DNA of 64,000 nucleotides, from contig DASYSS010000037.1 in NCBI GenBank assembly GCA_036003045.1, positions 1 through 64,000 on the forward strand, given 5' to 3'. Shown here in pieces: positions 53,697 to 62,297 of the stretch (position 1 is its first letter; the number at the start of each line of letters is the position of its first letter). The notes beneath the pieces were generated by a model. It did no database searches, had not been told where the DNA came from, and saw only the letters and a list, made by a program, of their open reading frames with translations. Both the position numbers and the translations under genes were made by a program. This DNA is from Gemmatimonadaceae bacterium (lineage in GTDB: Bacteria > Gemmatimonadota > Gemmatimonadetes > Gemmatimonadales > Gemmatimonadaceae).

Positions 53697-53867
53697 GACA
53701 ACAGAGTAATTCGGTTGCCGCGCTTCGGACAGTGCGCGAGCTCCGCTTCGCTGCTCCAGAAGGGTCGCCACGTGATCAAGACGAAGCACCTCGGCAAGGG
53801 TAACAAAGGGTTGCAACGAATTCTCGCGGGTAAAGTCGCGAGACTCTGTAATCAAGCTTCGGCTGTA

Positions 53868-54986
53868 TCACGACGATGCGCCGTCGGCCGGCAAGGGTGT
53901 AACGTTTTTGAACACATCCCAGCCGAAGCGCCGAATAATACCGGAATGTTCACCAAGAGCGGGAGGAGGGTATCTCACTCGCCCCGGCACGCTCGGCGAC
54001 ACGCCGGTGAGCGCCGAAGCGTTTGTGTCGCGCAGCGACTCGAGAACCGTTCGAACGACTCCGTTCGGCACGCCCGCGCGGTCCAGACGCCTGCCCCAAT
54101 GCGCCGCGGGCTGCGTCGCCAACTGCTCGGCGAATGCGGCGACGATCCGTTCCCGCTGCCGGAGTCGACCCGCGTTGGTCGACATCGAAGGATCGTCGGC
54201 AAAACGATCGAGCCCCAGCGCGCGCGCGCACCCGACCCACTGGGCGTCGCTGCCCACCGCGATGACAATCGGCCGGTCCGCCGCCCGAAACATCTGATAA
54301 GGAACCAAATTCGCGTGCGCGTTTCCCCAGCGCCGAGCCTCGTGACCCGTGACGAGTGAGTTCTGGGCGACGTTCACCAGCGCGGCGCGCGCTGAATCGA
54401 TGAGAGAGATCGAGAGCCGAGCGCCCTTCCCCGTCATTCCGCGGCGGACCAGCGCCGCGAGGACGGCGATCGTCGCGTCCTTTCCCGCAAGCACGTCGGC
54501 CAGGGCGACGCCCGCTTTCATCGGGTCGCCGTCCGGTTCTCCCGTGATCGCCATCCACCCGCTTTCGGCTTGCGCCACGAAATCGTAGCCCGGCCGGCGA
54601 GTACCCGGACCGAACCCTGTCACCGTGCACCAAATGAGCTCCGGCCTCCGCTCACACCACTCGGCCGCCCCCAGCCCGCGCCGGTCGAGGACACCCGGGA
54701 GGAAGTTGTCTACCACGACGTCGGCTTCCGCGAGCAACCGCTCGACGTCTTCGCGCCCAGCGTCTTGGTTGAGGTCGGCGGCCAGTCCGAGCTTGTTTCT
54801 ATTGATACTGAGGTAGTAGGCGCTTCGGCCTTCGGCGTCGAACGGGGGGCCCCAGGTCCGCGACTCATCGCCTGATCCAGGCTTTTCGACCTTGATGACG
54901 TCGGCCCCAAGATCCCCGAGCAGCATGGTGCAAAGCGGGCCGGCGAGGACACGCGTAAGGTCCAGAACTTTGATTCCGGAGAGCAT
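53868..54986 (-). CDS. CaiB/BaiF-family CoA transferase (class III)
   Basis: The 372-residue protein has the family hallmarks: GIKVLDLTRVLAGPLCTMLLGDLGADVIKVE at the N-terminus (in two parts), NRNKLGLAADL, GFGPGTRRPGYDF and the catalytic-Asp region ALADVLAGKDA. These enzymes transfer CoA between carboxylates through an aspartyl-CoA intermediate and act as interlaced dimers. The substrate is unknown; formyl/oxalyl, carnitine and methylmalonyl-type acids are known for relatives. The length is typical of the family. Promoter unclear; the next gene upstream is divergent. Confidence 0.9.
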   Translation of the reverse strand: MLSGIKVLDLTRVLAGPLCTMLLGDLGADVIKVEKPGSGDESRTWGPPFDAEGRSAYYLSINRNKLGLAADLNQDAGREDVERLLAEADVVVDNFLPGVLDRRGLGAAEWCERRPELIWCTVTGFGPGTRRPGYDFVAQAESGWMAITGEPDGDPMKAGVALADVLAGKDATIAVLAALVRRGMTGKGARLSISLIDSARAALVNVAQNSLVTGHEARRWGNAHANLVPYQMFRAADRPIVIAVGSDAQWVGCARALGLDRFADDPSMSTNAGRLRQRERIVAAFAEQLATQPAAHWGRRLDRAGVPNGVVRTVLESLRDTNASALTGVSPSVPGRVRYPPPALGEHSGIIRRFGWDVFKNVTPLPADGASS

Positions 54987-55086
54987 TACTGTCGCGTGAG
55001 TGTCGTGTTACTAGCTATAAGATGGTTCAATCGAACAGGAAGTGCTGGCGGACGATGGCCCAGCTTTCAGTACGGTCGAACCTGTC

Positions 55087-55114
55087 TTGCATAGCTAACG
55101 CAAAATCATATACT
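55087..55114 (+). promoter_or_regulatory. Candidate sigma-70 promoter
   Basis: TTGCAT (55087-55092) and TATACT (55109-55114) with a 16-base spacer in a locally AT-rich stretch, about 118 bases before the next plus-strand ATG. It is one of the better consensus matches in the window. Confidence 0.5.
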
Positions 55115-55231
55115 TCCGCCGTTCTAAGCCCCGGCTGCCGAAGTTAGCGCGCCTAACCGCGCGCGACAACGAGCAGTCTCGCGGATCATCGACTCGCCCG
55201 CCTGCTCGATCCTCACGGACACGTCACTGTT

Positions 55232-55879
55232 ATGGCGGAAAAACCGCATCCATCGCAGCCGGGCGAACCCTCCGATCCGAACGCGCCTTTCCCCGCGGTT
55301 CGTCGCGCGCCCGGACATCGCATGGACGTCCGCGATACGGTGGCGGAGCTGGCGGAACGAGCTCAGGCGATCAGCCAGGAAGCAGGGACGAAAGTCTCCG
55401 CGGCGATGAAGGGCGTCATTGGCGGCGCCGCCGGAATCGCGGGATTCGCCATCGAAAGCGCGCGCGACCTCGTTCAATACATGGTACGTCGCGGGCAGAT
55501 GACTCCCGAAGAAGGCGAGCGGCTGATCCGTGAAGCCGAAGCCGCCCACGAAAAGAAATCGCCGGGCGAAAAGGGAAAGGCAACGGCGACCAAGCTCGCG
55601 GCCGAACGCGCCGCCGTCGCCAAAGCGGAAGCCGCCGCGCGATCAGCGGCGGCGCACGCGGCTCCCTACGCGAGACCGATTAGCAAAACGCCGGCGGTCT
55701 CTCACCCGAGCGTGGCGAAGCCTGGCGCACCGAGCGGGACGAACAAATCGGCCGCACCGCCGCCCGCGAGGACCGCGGCGCCCAAGGCCGCCGTTCCGGT
55801 CGCGAAGCCGAAAGCGGTCAAGCCGGTGAAAGCCGAGAAGCCGGCCAAAGCGGCGAAGCCGGTGAAAAAGAAGAAGTAG
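55232..55879 (+). CDS. Protein with helical core and Lys/Ala/Pro-rich histone H1-like tail
   Basis: 215 residues. The core (about 30-110) is amphipathic helix with VAELAERAQAISQEAGTKVS, a Gly/Ala hydrophobic stretch (VIGGAAGIAGFAIESARDL) and LVQYMVRRGQMTPEEGERLI. That last motif recalls phasin/PhaF-like and DUF1640-type coiled coils. From about residue 115 the protein is low-complexity Ala/Lys/Pro with repeated KPVKAEKPAKAAKP units, like bacterial histone H1-type tails. It may bind DNA or polymer granules; no phb genes are nearby. Tail to tail with otsB, with no gap. Confidence 0.65.
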   Translation: MAEKPHPSQPGEPSDPNAPFPAVRRAPGHRMDVRDTVAELAERAQAISQEAGTKVSAAMKGVIGGAAGIAGFAIESARDLVQYMVRRGQMTPEEGERLIREAEAAHEKKSPGEKGKATATKLAAERAAVAKAEAAARSAAAHAAPYARPISKTPAVSHPSVAKPGAPSGTNKSAAPPPARTAAPKAAVPVAKPKAVKPVKAEKPAKAAKPVKKKK

Positions 55880-56698
55880 TCAGGCGCGACGAGCGGCGGC
55901 GGTGCGCAACGCAAGCACGGCGTCCAGCAACTCCAACATCTCCTTCGGCGATCCGACGAAAAACTCGGCGGACGTCGGCCGGGCGTGCAGCACCGGTTCG
56001 ACGGCGACCGTCACGGACGTGGGCGCGCGCCCACGCACGGCGCGGAGCATGTCTTCGTCCGTCTCATCGTCGCCGGCGCACAGTATGGATGCGCCGTGGT
56101 TCAGCGCGCCCAGTCGCATGGCCAACGCGACAGCGGCGGTGCCCTTGTTGATCCGAACGGGCGGGCGGAGCTCGAAAACCTCTTTGCCGCCGGTGACATC
56201 GAGCTCGAGCTCGCGCGCGATCTTCCGCACGCGGTGTCCGAGCTCAGGGAGCGCGTCGCGCTCGGCCAGCCGGTAATGGACGCTGAGCGTCCACCTCTTG
56301 TTTTCGAGGATCGTTCCGGGGACGCCGCGAATCAGTTGGGCGAGACGTGCCGCCGCGACCTCCACCGGATGACGAAACTGGGCGACTTCGCCCGGGACGT
56401 TTGGTTCTTCACCGGGTGCCGCGGCCTCGATGCCATGATTCCCGATGTACCACGCGCCCGTCACGCCCACGAGTCGTCGCGCGTCCTCGACGGAACGGCC
56501 GGTGACGATGGCGACGTGCACGCCGCCCGCGACTGTCAGCTCATCGAGTGAGTCGCGTGCGTGCTCTGACACGACTGCCGCGGCCGGCGTCGCGGCAATC
56601 GGCGTGAGCGTGCCATCGATGTCGAGCAACAACAGCAGCGGAGTTCCAACTAGGCGCGCCGCGAGATCCATGGGAACGGGCAGCGCGGGGGTTGTCAT
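55880..56698 (-). CDS. otsB: Trehalose-6-phosphate phosphatase
   Basis: The 272-residue HAD-type phosphatase has the nucleophile motif LLDIDGTLTPI, VTGRSVEDAR (motif II), a Lys in RINKGTA and the acidic motif GDDETDEDML. NHGIEAAA and ELRPP are OtsB-specific blocks. It removes phosphate from trehalose 6-phosphate to give trehalose, an osmo- and desiccation protectant. It starts three bases downstream of otsA, so the pair is cotranscribed as otsA-otsB. Confidence 0.94.
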   Translation of the reverse strand: MTTPALPVPMDLAARLVGTPLLLLLDIDGTLTPIAATPAAAVVSEHARDSLDELTVAGGVHVAIVTGRSVEDARRLVGVTGAWYIGNHGIEAAAPGEEPNVPGEVAQFRHPVEVAAARLAQLIRGVPGTILENKRWTLSVHYRLAERDALPELGHRVRKIARELELDVTGGKEVFELRPPVRINKGTAAVALAMRLGALNHGASILCAGDDETDEDMLRAVRGRAPTSVTVAVEPVLHARPTSAEFFVGSPKEMLELLDAVLALRTAAARRA

Positions 56699-56701
56699 CG
56701 T

Positions 56702-58216
56702 TTACGCGGGTTCGGGCTGGGGCCAGAGCCCCATGATCTGGGCGGAACGCTCGAGAATCGACTCGAGCCAATCAAAGATGGTCGAGTTGTGAAGCTGTCG
56801 CCGCATGCGATGCATACGTCGCCGCCTCTCCTCGGGGGACATGGACAGCGCCGACCGGATCGCCGCGACGAAACCGTCGATGTTGAACGGATTGATCAGC
56901 ACGGCGCCGTCGATCTCTTCCGCTGAACCGGTGAACCGGCTCAACAAGAGGACGCCGCGCTCGTCGAGCTGGCAGGCTACGAACTCCTTCGCGACGAGAT
57001 TCATGCCGTCCTGTAGCGAGGAGACGATGCACATGTCGCCGGCGCGATATACGGCGGCGAGAAGGTCCGCGTCGACGTTTTCGCTGATCAGCACGATCGG
57101 CGTCCAGTGCGGATTGCCGAAGCGGGCGTTGATCGACGTCACCGCGTCGACGACGTCGCGCTCGAGCGTCGTGTACGCCGGGACGTCGCTGCGCGACGGC
57201 GTACACACGAAGATGAACGTGAACTGTTCGCGCAGCTCGGCCGACTCGGTCCACAGCGTGTCGAGCGCGCGGATGCGTTCGAGAATTCCCTTCGTGTAGT
57301 CGATCCGGTCGACGCAGACACCCAGCTGGCGCGTCGGCGCGTGGCGCGCGCGCAGCGTCTTGCTGAGCGCGCGGCTCGCCGGCGAGCCGGCCATTTCCTC
57401 GAAATGGGCGACGTCGATGCTGATTGGAAACGCGCCGATGTGCACCGCGCGATCGCGAAAGTGCACGACCTGGGTCGCGCGGTCGATGCGCGCCTCGGGC
57501 ACGAAGCGGGCGACGCAATCGATGAAGTTCGCGACGTAGCGCTCGATCTGAAATTCGACGAGATCGTTGCCGAGCATCCCGCGCAGCACCGCCTCGTTCG
57601 TCCTCGACGGCAACAGTTGTAGGATGTCCGGCGGCGGAAAGGGAATGTGCCAGAACTGGTGGATGAACAACTGCGGGCGCATCGCGCGAAGCAGCGCGGG
57701 AACGAGCGAGAAGTGGTAGTCCTGAATCCAGACGGCGACTTTTCCCGGAGCCCGCTCCGCCTCGTCGGCGACGGCGTGCGCGAAGCGGAGGTTCACGTCG
57801 CGATAGCGGTTCCAGTACTCCGCGCGATACTCGAAGTGCTGGATGAGCATGTGGCACAGCGGCCAGAGCGCGCGGTTGGCGAATCCATGGTAGTAGCCTT
57901 CGACGTCCGCCTCGTCGAGCCACACTCGCCGCAGCGTGTACGAATCTTCGCCCGGTGGAACCGCCAGTCGCCCCATTTCGTCGGCGGCTTCGCGGTCGGC
58001 GGAGCCGGACCCCCAGGCGACCCAGGTGCCGTGCGTGCGGCGCATCGTGGGATCGAGCGCGCTCACCAAACCGCCGGCGGGTTGCTTTACTTCGGGCGTG
58101 CCCTCGACGCCTTCCACGTGCTCGTACGGCTCGCGGTTCGAAACAAGAATGAACTTGCAGTCGGCGAGATAGTTCGTGAAATCGAGCATTAGAGGCGAAA
58201 GGGTTGCAACAGCCAT
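56702..58216 (-). CDS. otsA: Trehalose-6-phosphate synthase (GT20)
   Basis: 504 residues of GT20: FILVSNREPYEHV at the N-terminus, GGLVSALDP, VWIQDYHFSLVPALLR, WHIPFPPPDIL, GVCVDRIDYTKGI and FVACQLDERGVLLLSRFTGSAEEIDGA in pieces. It condenses a nucleotide-glucose (UDP, GDP or ADP) with glucose 6-phosphate. The N-terminal loop reads differently from E. coli OtsA (REPYEH), as in trehalose synthases of other phyla. Start ATG 58216; ATG 58189 (MLDFTN) is an alternative. The divergent sugar-kinase gene starts about 84 bases away. Confidence 0.93.
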   Translation of the reverse strand: MAVATLSPLMLDFTNYLADCKFILVSNREPYEHVEGVEGTPEVKQPAGGLVSALDPTMRRTHGTWVAWGSGSADREAADEMGRLAVPPGEDSYTLRRVWLDEADVEGYYHGFANRALWPLCHMLIQHFEYRAEYWNRYRDVNLRFAHAVADEAERAPGKVAVWIQDYHFSLVPALLRAMRPQLFIHQFWHIPFPPPDILQLLPSRTNEAVLRGMLGNDLVEFQIERYVANFIDCVARFVPEARIDRATQVVHFRDRAVHIGAFPISIDVAHFEEMAGSPASRALSKTLRARHAPTRQLGVCVDRIDYTKGILERIRALDTLWTESAELREQFTFIFVCTPSRSDVPAYTTLERDVVDAVTSINARFGNPHWTPIVLISENVDADLLAAVYRAGDMCIVSSLQDGMNLVAKEFVACQLDERGVLLLSRFTGSAEEIDGAVLINPFNIDGFVAAIRSALSMSPEERRRRMHRMRRQLHNSTIFDWLESILERSAQIMGLWPQPEPA

Positions 58217-58299
58217 GCCCGATTCAACCTACGGCGACCGCGGTTTCGCGGGTCGCGGAACTGGCGCGCGGCGGCGGGCCGAACGATCATTTGTCCCCG

Positions 58300-59268
58300 G
58301 TGAGTGAAACGATCATCACGCGCGCACCCACGCGCATCGACTTCGGCGGCGGTTGGACCGACGTGCCACCGTACTCGGACGAAGTCGGGGGCTTCGTGTG
58401 CAACGTCGCGATCAGCCGCTACGCCACCGTGGAGGTGACGAAACGCGACGCGTCGGACGGCGGCGGCGGACCGGCGAGCGCATCGACGTCAGCCGGCGAC
58501 CAATCGATCGCGCTCGCCGCGGCGCGCCGATTTCGATTGTCCGACGCGCACATCGACGTACAGAGCGATTTTCCGGCAGGCGCTGGACTGGGCGGCTCCT
58601 CGGCGGTCGGCGTCGCTATCGTGTCCGCGCTCGCCGCTGCGAGTGGCGAGTCGATGGATCGCACCGCGCTCGCCGAACTCAGCCGATCCATCGAAATCGG
58701 CGACCTCGGCATCCCCGGCGGACGGCAGGATCACTACGCGGCCGCCTATGGTGGCGCACTCGGGCTTCGGTTTTCGCGCGACGGCGTCGACGTGCGCGAC
58801 ATTCCGCTCAGCTCACAAACGCGCGCCGAGCTCGAGCGACGGTGCATCGTGATCTACACGGGGCAGAGCCGCATCTCGGGCGAGACGATCGACGCGGTGC
58901 TCGGCGCCTACGCCCGCCACGAGCCGCGCGTCATGTCCGCGCTCGCCGGTATGCGCGAAACCGCCGAACGAATGGCCGATTCGCTGGCGGCGGGAGACGT
59001 CGACGCACTCGCGGCGCTCGTCGCCGAACAGTGGATGCACCAGCGCTCGCTGCATCCGGCGATTCCGACGCCGTTGATCGACGAGATTATAGAAAGGGGC
59101 ACTAACGCCGGGGCGACCGGAGCGAAAGCGCTCGGGGCGTCGGGCGGAGGATGCGTGCTGCTCATCGCGCGCGATGGACGCGCCGACGAAGTGAAAAGCG
59201 TGGTCGCCCCGCTGGGTGAGATCCTGCCGTTCGCCATCGACGAACAGGGAGTCCAGCTTTGTCGATAG
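58300..59268 (+). CDS. GHMP-family sugar kinase (heptose kinase HddA-like)
   Basis: 322 residues. Motif 1 RAPTRIDFGGGWTDVPPY, the ATP loop PAGAGLGGSSAVGVAIVSALA (in parts) and the late GASGGGCVLLIA identify a GHMP kinase. The FGGGWTD/PGGRQDHYAAAYGG wording is that of D-glycero-D-manno-heptose 7-phosphate/1-phosphate kinases and fucokinase-like enzymes. It phosphorylates a sugar for activation, probably for cell-surface glycans. GTG 58300 is chosen because the family begins here; the frame runs back to 58204. It overlaps the next gene by ten bases. Confidence 0.85.
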   Translation: MSETIITRAPTRIDFGGGWTDVPPYSDEVGGFVCNVAISRYATVEVTKRDASDGGGGPASASTSAGDQSIALAAARRFRLSDAHIDVQSDFPAGAGLGGSSAVGVAIVSALAAASGESMDRTALAELSRSIEIGDLGIPGGRQDHYAAAYGGALGLRFSRDGVDVRDIPLSSQTRAELERRCIVIYTGQSRISGETIDAVLGAYARHEPRVMSALAGMRETAERMADSLAAGDVDALAALVAEQWMHQRSLHPAIPTPLIDEIIERGTNAGATGAKALGASGGGCVLLIARDGRADEVKSVVAPLGEILPFAIDEQGVQLCR

Positions 59269-60416
59269 CCCGCGGAGACGCGGTCGCGCTGACGCGAGAA
59301 CTCGTGCGCGTGGACTCGAGGAATCCGTCGCTCGTCGCCGGGGGACCGGGCGAGAATGCGGTGGCGAAAGCGCTGGCGACGGTGCTGCAAGACTGGGGGA
59401 TGCGCGTCGACTTGCAGCACGCCGCTCCGCAGCGGCCGAACGTCATCGCGCGCGCCGGAAAATCCGGCGGGCGAACGCTGATGTTCAACGGACACCTCGA
59501 CGTCGTCGGCGTGGAAGGAATGTCCCACGCGCCATGGGATGCGTTTCAGCGCGAGGGACGCATCTATGGACGCGGATCCGCGGACATGAAGGCCGGCGTC
59601 GCCGCCATGTGCGCGGCGGCCGCGCGCGCCGCGGACGAGCTCGAGGGACAAGTCGTGATCACCGCGGTCGTCGACGAAGAATTCGAGAGCATCGGCACGC
59701 GCGCGCTCGTCGCGGCGGGGGTTCGCGCCGACGCCGCGGTCGTCACCGAGCCGACCGGGCTCGCCGTCATGCCGGCGCACCTGGGGTTCGTGTGGGCCGA
59801 CGTGACGGTGTTCGGCCGCGCCGCGCACGGGAGCCGTTGGGAGCTCGGCGTCGACGCGATTCGTCACGCGGGCTTCTTCCTCACCGAGCTCGATCGCATC
59901 GACGCGGAGGAGTTGACCCAGAAGGCGCACCCGCTGCTCGGACGTCCGTCGGTGCACGCGTCGCTGATCGAAGGTGGAACCGGGATGTCCACCTACCCCG
60001 ATCGGTGCACGATCCGCATCGAGCGCCGTACGATTCCCGGCGAGAGGCCGGCGGACGTAGAGCGCGAGCTGCGCGAAGCGTGCGCGCGAGTCGTCGAGTA
60101 CCGGCCCGGTTTCCAAGCCGGCGTTCGCGTCACGTTTTCGCAGGAGCCGTCGGACGTAGCGGTCGAGGCGCCGATCGTGCGCGCGCTTTCACAAGCCATT
60201 TGCGACGACGACGACGAGCCGCGCATCGCCGGAATGTCGGCGTGGACCGATGCCGCGATCCTCAACGCCGCCGGCATTCCCGCGATCTGCTTCGGTCCGG
60301 GCGACATCGCGCTGGCGCATTCGGCGGAGGAGTACGTTCCGATCTTCGAGATCGAGCGCGCGACGACGATTCTCGCGTCGCTCGCCAAACGGTGGTGCTC
60401 GGCACGTATCTCGTGA
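59259..60416 (+). CDS. M20-family metallo-deacylase (ArgE/DapE/ACY1-like)
   Basis: The 385-residue enzyme has all M20 zinc ligands: FNGHLDVV, GRGSADMKAG, DEEFES (catalytic Glu and ligand), TEPTG and the C-terminal ALAHSAEEYV. A dimerisation domain (about 170-290, starting GRAAHGSRWELG) is inserted in the middle. It hydrolyses an N-acyl amino acid, small peptide or similar amide. TTG 59259 has AGGGA seven bases before and overlaps the kinase gene. The pairing with a sugar kinase suggests an amino sugar or acylated sugar substrate, but this is inference. Confidence 0.88.
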   Translation: MSIARGDAVALTRELVRVDSRNPSLVAGGPGENAVAKALATVLQDWGMRVDLQHAAPQRPNVIARAGKSGGRTLMFNGHLDVVGVEGMSHAPWDAFQREGRIYGRGSADMKAGVAAMCAAAARAADELEGQVVITAVVDEEFESIGTRALVAAGVRADAAVVTEPTGLAVMPAHLGFVWADVTVFGRAAHGSRWELGVDAIRHAGFFLTELDRIDAEELTQKAHPLLGRPSVHASLIEGGTGMSTYPDRCTIRIERRTIPGERPADVERELREACARVVEYRPGFQAGVRVTFSQEPSDVAVEAPIVRALSQAICDDDDEPRIAGMSAWTDAAILNAAGIPAICFGPGDIALAHSAEEYVPIFEIERATTILASLAKRWCSARIS

Positions 60417-60634
60417 CTCAGCTGACCCACCGCGAGTACGACACGCTCGAGCGGGCAGTGTCGCGAGGGACGCGCGTCGCGATCAGCCGACCCGGCCGGC
60501 GCGAGATCGTGCTGGTCCCGCTTTCGCTTTCGGTGAATGACGGCCGAGAGGTCATCAAAGCTCGCAACCCCACCACCGGCGACGAGCTGACCATCTACCT
60601 GGACGAAGTGGAACGAATCGAGGCAGTTACGTGA
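60413..60634 (+). CDS. 73-residue protein coupled to the M20 deacylase
   Basis: Starts at GTG 60413 within the stop of the deacylase gene (GTGA), so the two are translationally coupled. It has no Cys, TM or signal peptide. The fold looks beta-rich, with REYDTLERAVSRGTRVAISR and GREIVLVPLSLSVNDGRE-type strand/turn patterns (Arg rather than Gly at the first position). The ribosome-coupled start and even charge pattern support a real gene. Function unknown; a small binding or regulatory partner is possible. Confidence 0.6.
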   Translation: MTQLTHREYDTLERAVSRGTRVAISRPGRREIVLVPLSLSVNDGREVIKARNPTTGDELTIYLDEVERIEAVT

Positions 60635-60668
60635 GTCACTCGAGGGACGTGAGCGGCGGGCGGGGTCG

Positions 60669-61235
60669 ATGACCCACGACGGGTCCGGAAGCCCGCTACG
60701 GCCGATCGCCATCTTCGCGGACGAATCGTGCCTGGGAAACGGCCGCGAAGGGAGTAACCCGGGCGGGGCGGCGGGCGTCATCGAGTATGTGAGCCCCTCG
60801 GGGCGGCTCTCGCGCCACGACTACTGGGTGTCGGAGCCGGCCACCACGAACAACCGAATGGCGCTGCGCAGTGCGACCGAGGCGCTGCGCGGCATTTCTC
60901 GGAAGGGCGTGCGGTTCCGCGTCTCGTTCACGAGCGACTCACAGTACTTGGTGAAAGGGATGAGCGAGTGGGTTCGCGGCTGGGAAGCGCGCGGGTGGCG
61001 GAAGAAGGACGGGCCGATCCTCAACCTGGAGTTGTGGCAGGAGCTCGTCGAGGAGGCGCGCCGGCATCAGGTGTCGTGGCATTGGGTGCGCGGCCACGAG
61101 GGACACCCGCAGAACGAGTACGCGAACGATCTCGCCGTACGCGCCGCCAAGGAACAGTCATCGTCGAAGGGCATCGTCGATTCGCATTTCGATGAATGGC
61201 TGGCGGCAGAACGCGAAAAGGGACGGGTCAAATGA
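60669..61235 (+). CDS. RNase H-fold protein with substituted catalytic residues
   Basis: The 188-residue protein follows RNase HI: Asp18 (FADESCLGN), Asp90 (TSDSQYLVKG), TTNNRMAL, WVRGHEGHPQNEYANDLA. The second catalytic acid (Glu48 of E. coli) is Ala65 in TTNNRMAL, and the fourth (Asp134) aligns with Asn153 followed by Asp154 in NEYANDLA. Residues 23-33 form a longer loop than usual after the first strand. Hydrolysis of RNA in RNA-DNA hybrids is therefore doubtful; binding or altered chemistry is possible. ATG 60669 is 35 bases after the 73-residue gene and its stop overlaps the next gene (ATGA). Confidence 0.82.
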   Translation: MTHDGSGSPLRPIAIFADESCLGNGREGSNPGGAAGVIEYVSPSGRLSRHDYWVSEPATTNNRMALRSATEALRGISRKGVRFRVSFTSDSQYLVKGMSEWVRGWEARGWRKKDGPILNLELWQELVEEARRHQVSWHWVRGHEGHPQNEYANDLAVRAAKEQSSSKGIVDSHFDEWLAAEREKGRVK

Positions 61236-61414
61236 AGAAAGCAATCGTGGCGTTGATCGTCGGGCTCGCGATGGGGTATCACTGGGGGTACGGTGAAGGG
61301 AGCGACGGCAAGCCCTCGGTCGCGCTTCGCGTACTCGATAAATTCGGTGCGACCAATCTGAAGAACGCGCAGGCCGCGCAGGACAAACGCATCGAAGACG
61401 CCAGCAAGCCGTAA
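61232..61414 (+). CDS. 60-residue exported or membrane-anchored protein
   Basis: A short protein: N-terminal hydrophobic segment (residues about 4-15, AIVALIVGLAMG), then GYHWGYGEG and a charged helix (NLKNAQAAQDKRIEDASK). Overlap of ATG with the RNase H stop (ATGA) supports translation. Either a signal anchor with a periplasmic tail or a small cleaved peptide. Unknown function. Confidence 0.6.
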   Translation: MKKAIVALIVGLAMGYHWGYGEGSDGKPSVALRVLDKFGATNLKNAQAAQDKRIEDASKP

Positions 61415-61443
61415 CGACCCGACCCCCACCCCCGCCCCGCCTC

Positions 61444-62268
61444 ATGGACAACCTCGATCGGATGTACCGACATCTGGTGAGGGTCATTCGTTCGCGGTTC
61501 CCACAACATCTCGCCCAACCGTTTTCCGTCGCCGATCTCAATCAGACGATCCTTCCGTATCGTCTGCACCGTCGCGAGCTCGGCCTCGAGACGAACGACG
61601 ACTATGAGATCACGCTCACGGAGCTCGTCTCGGGTTCGCGCGACTACCTGATCGTCGACGACAGGCTGCGCGACACACTGGGCGCGGCGCTGGCGAATGT
61701 GAATCCGGATCCGTCGGCGTTCAAACAGTTCGCGCAGGCGATGGTCGCCCTCTCGCCGAGCGCGCTGCGCAGTCTCGACATCGGGCTGGATGAAAGCGCG
61801 AACCCTGCGCCGGCCAACGGACCGGCTCCGCCTTCGTCGACTCCGCCTCCGCCCCCGCCCCCGCCCTCTGCTCAGCCCCCGCGAGCCGCGGCGCCGGCTG
61901 AACGACCGAAACAGAGGCCTGCCGCACCGCCCGCGGCGCCGCCTGCCCCGCCGCCAGCTCCGCCGGCGGCAGCCGCTGCTTCACCGCCCGCCTCCCGCGC
62001 GCCGGCAGTTACGCCAAAGGCGACGCCGGCATCGATGCCCACGCCCACAACGACAACAAAAACGAGCGGCGGGGTAAGAGTCGTTGTTCCCCAGGCGGGC
62101 GATCGGTGTCGTTCATGCAGTGAACCGCTGCCGACCGGTCGTCCTATTACGTTCTGTCCACACTGCGGCCAGAACGTCACGACCTTGAACTGCCCGGCGT
62201 GCGGCGCGGAGCTGGAGCTAGGATGGAAGTTTTGTCCTTCATGCGGACGGCCCGCCGCGGCGAAGTAG
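61444..62268 (+). CDS. Helical protein with Pro-rich linker and two C-terminal zinc ribbons
   Basis: 274 residues. The first 115 are a helical domain (MDNLDRMYRHLVRVIRSRF, LTELVSGSRDYLIVDD) of no recognised family. A Pro/Ala-rich linker with an 8-Pro run spans about 120-215. The C-terminus holds a double zinc ribbon: CRSCSEPL...FCPHCGQN and CPACGAEL...FCPSCGRP. Such ribbons mediate protein or nucleic-acid contacts; a similar single ribbon heads the Ser/Thr kinase at 36.3-37.2 kb. It precedes a lipoprotein-like gene, which starts 29 bases later. Confidence 0.75.
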   Translation: MDNLDRMYRHLVRVIRSRFPQHLAQPFSVADLNQTILPYRLHRRELGLETNDDYEITLTELVSGSRDYLIVDDRLRDTLGAALANVNPDPSAFKQFAQAMVALSPSALRSLDIGLDESANPAPANGPAPPSSTPPPPPPPPSAQPPRAAAPAERPKQRPAAPPAAPPAPPPAPPAAAAASPPASRAPAVTPKATPASMPTPTTTTKTSGGVRVVVPQAGDRCRSCSEPLPTGRPITFCPHCGQNVTTLNCPACGAELELGWKFCPSCGRPAAAK

Positions 62269-62297
62269 AATCGCCGCGGAACCCGCGGTTTGCGCAA

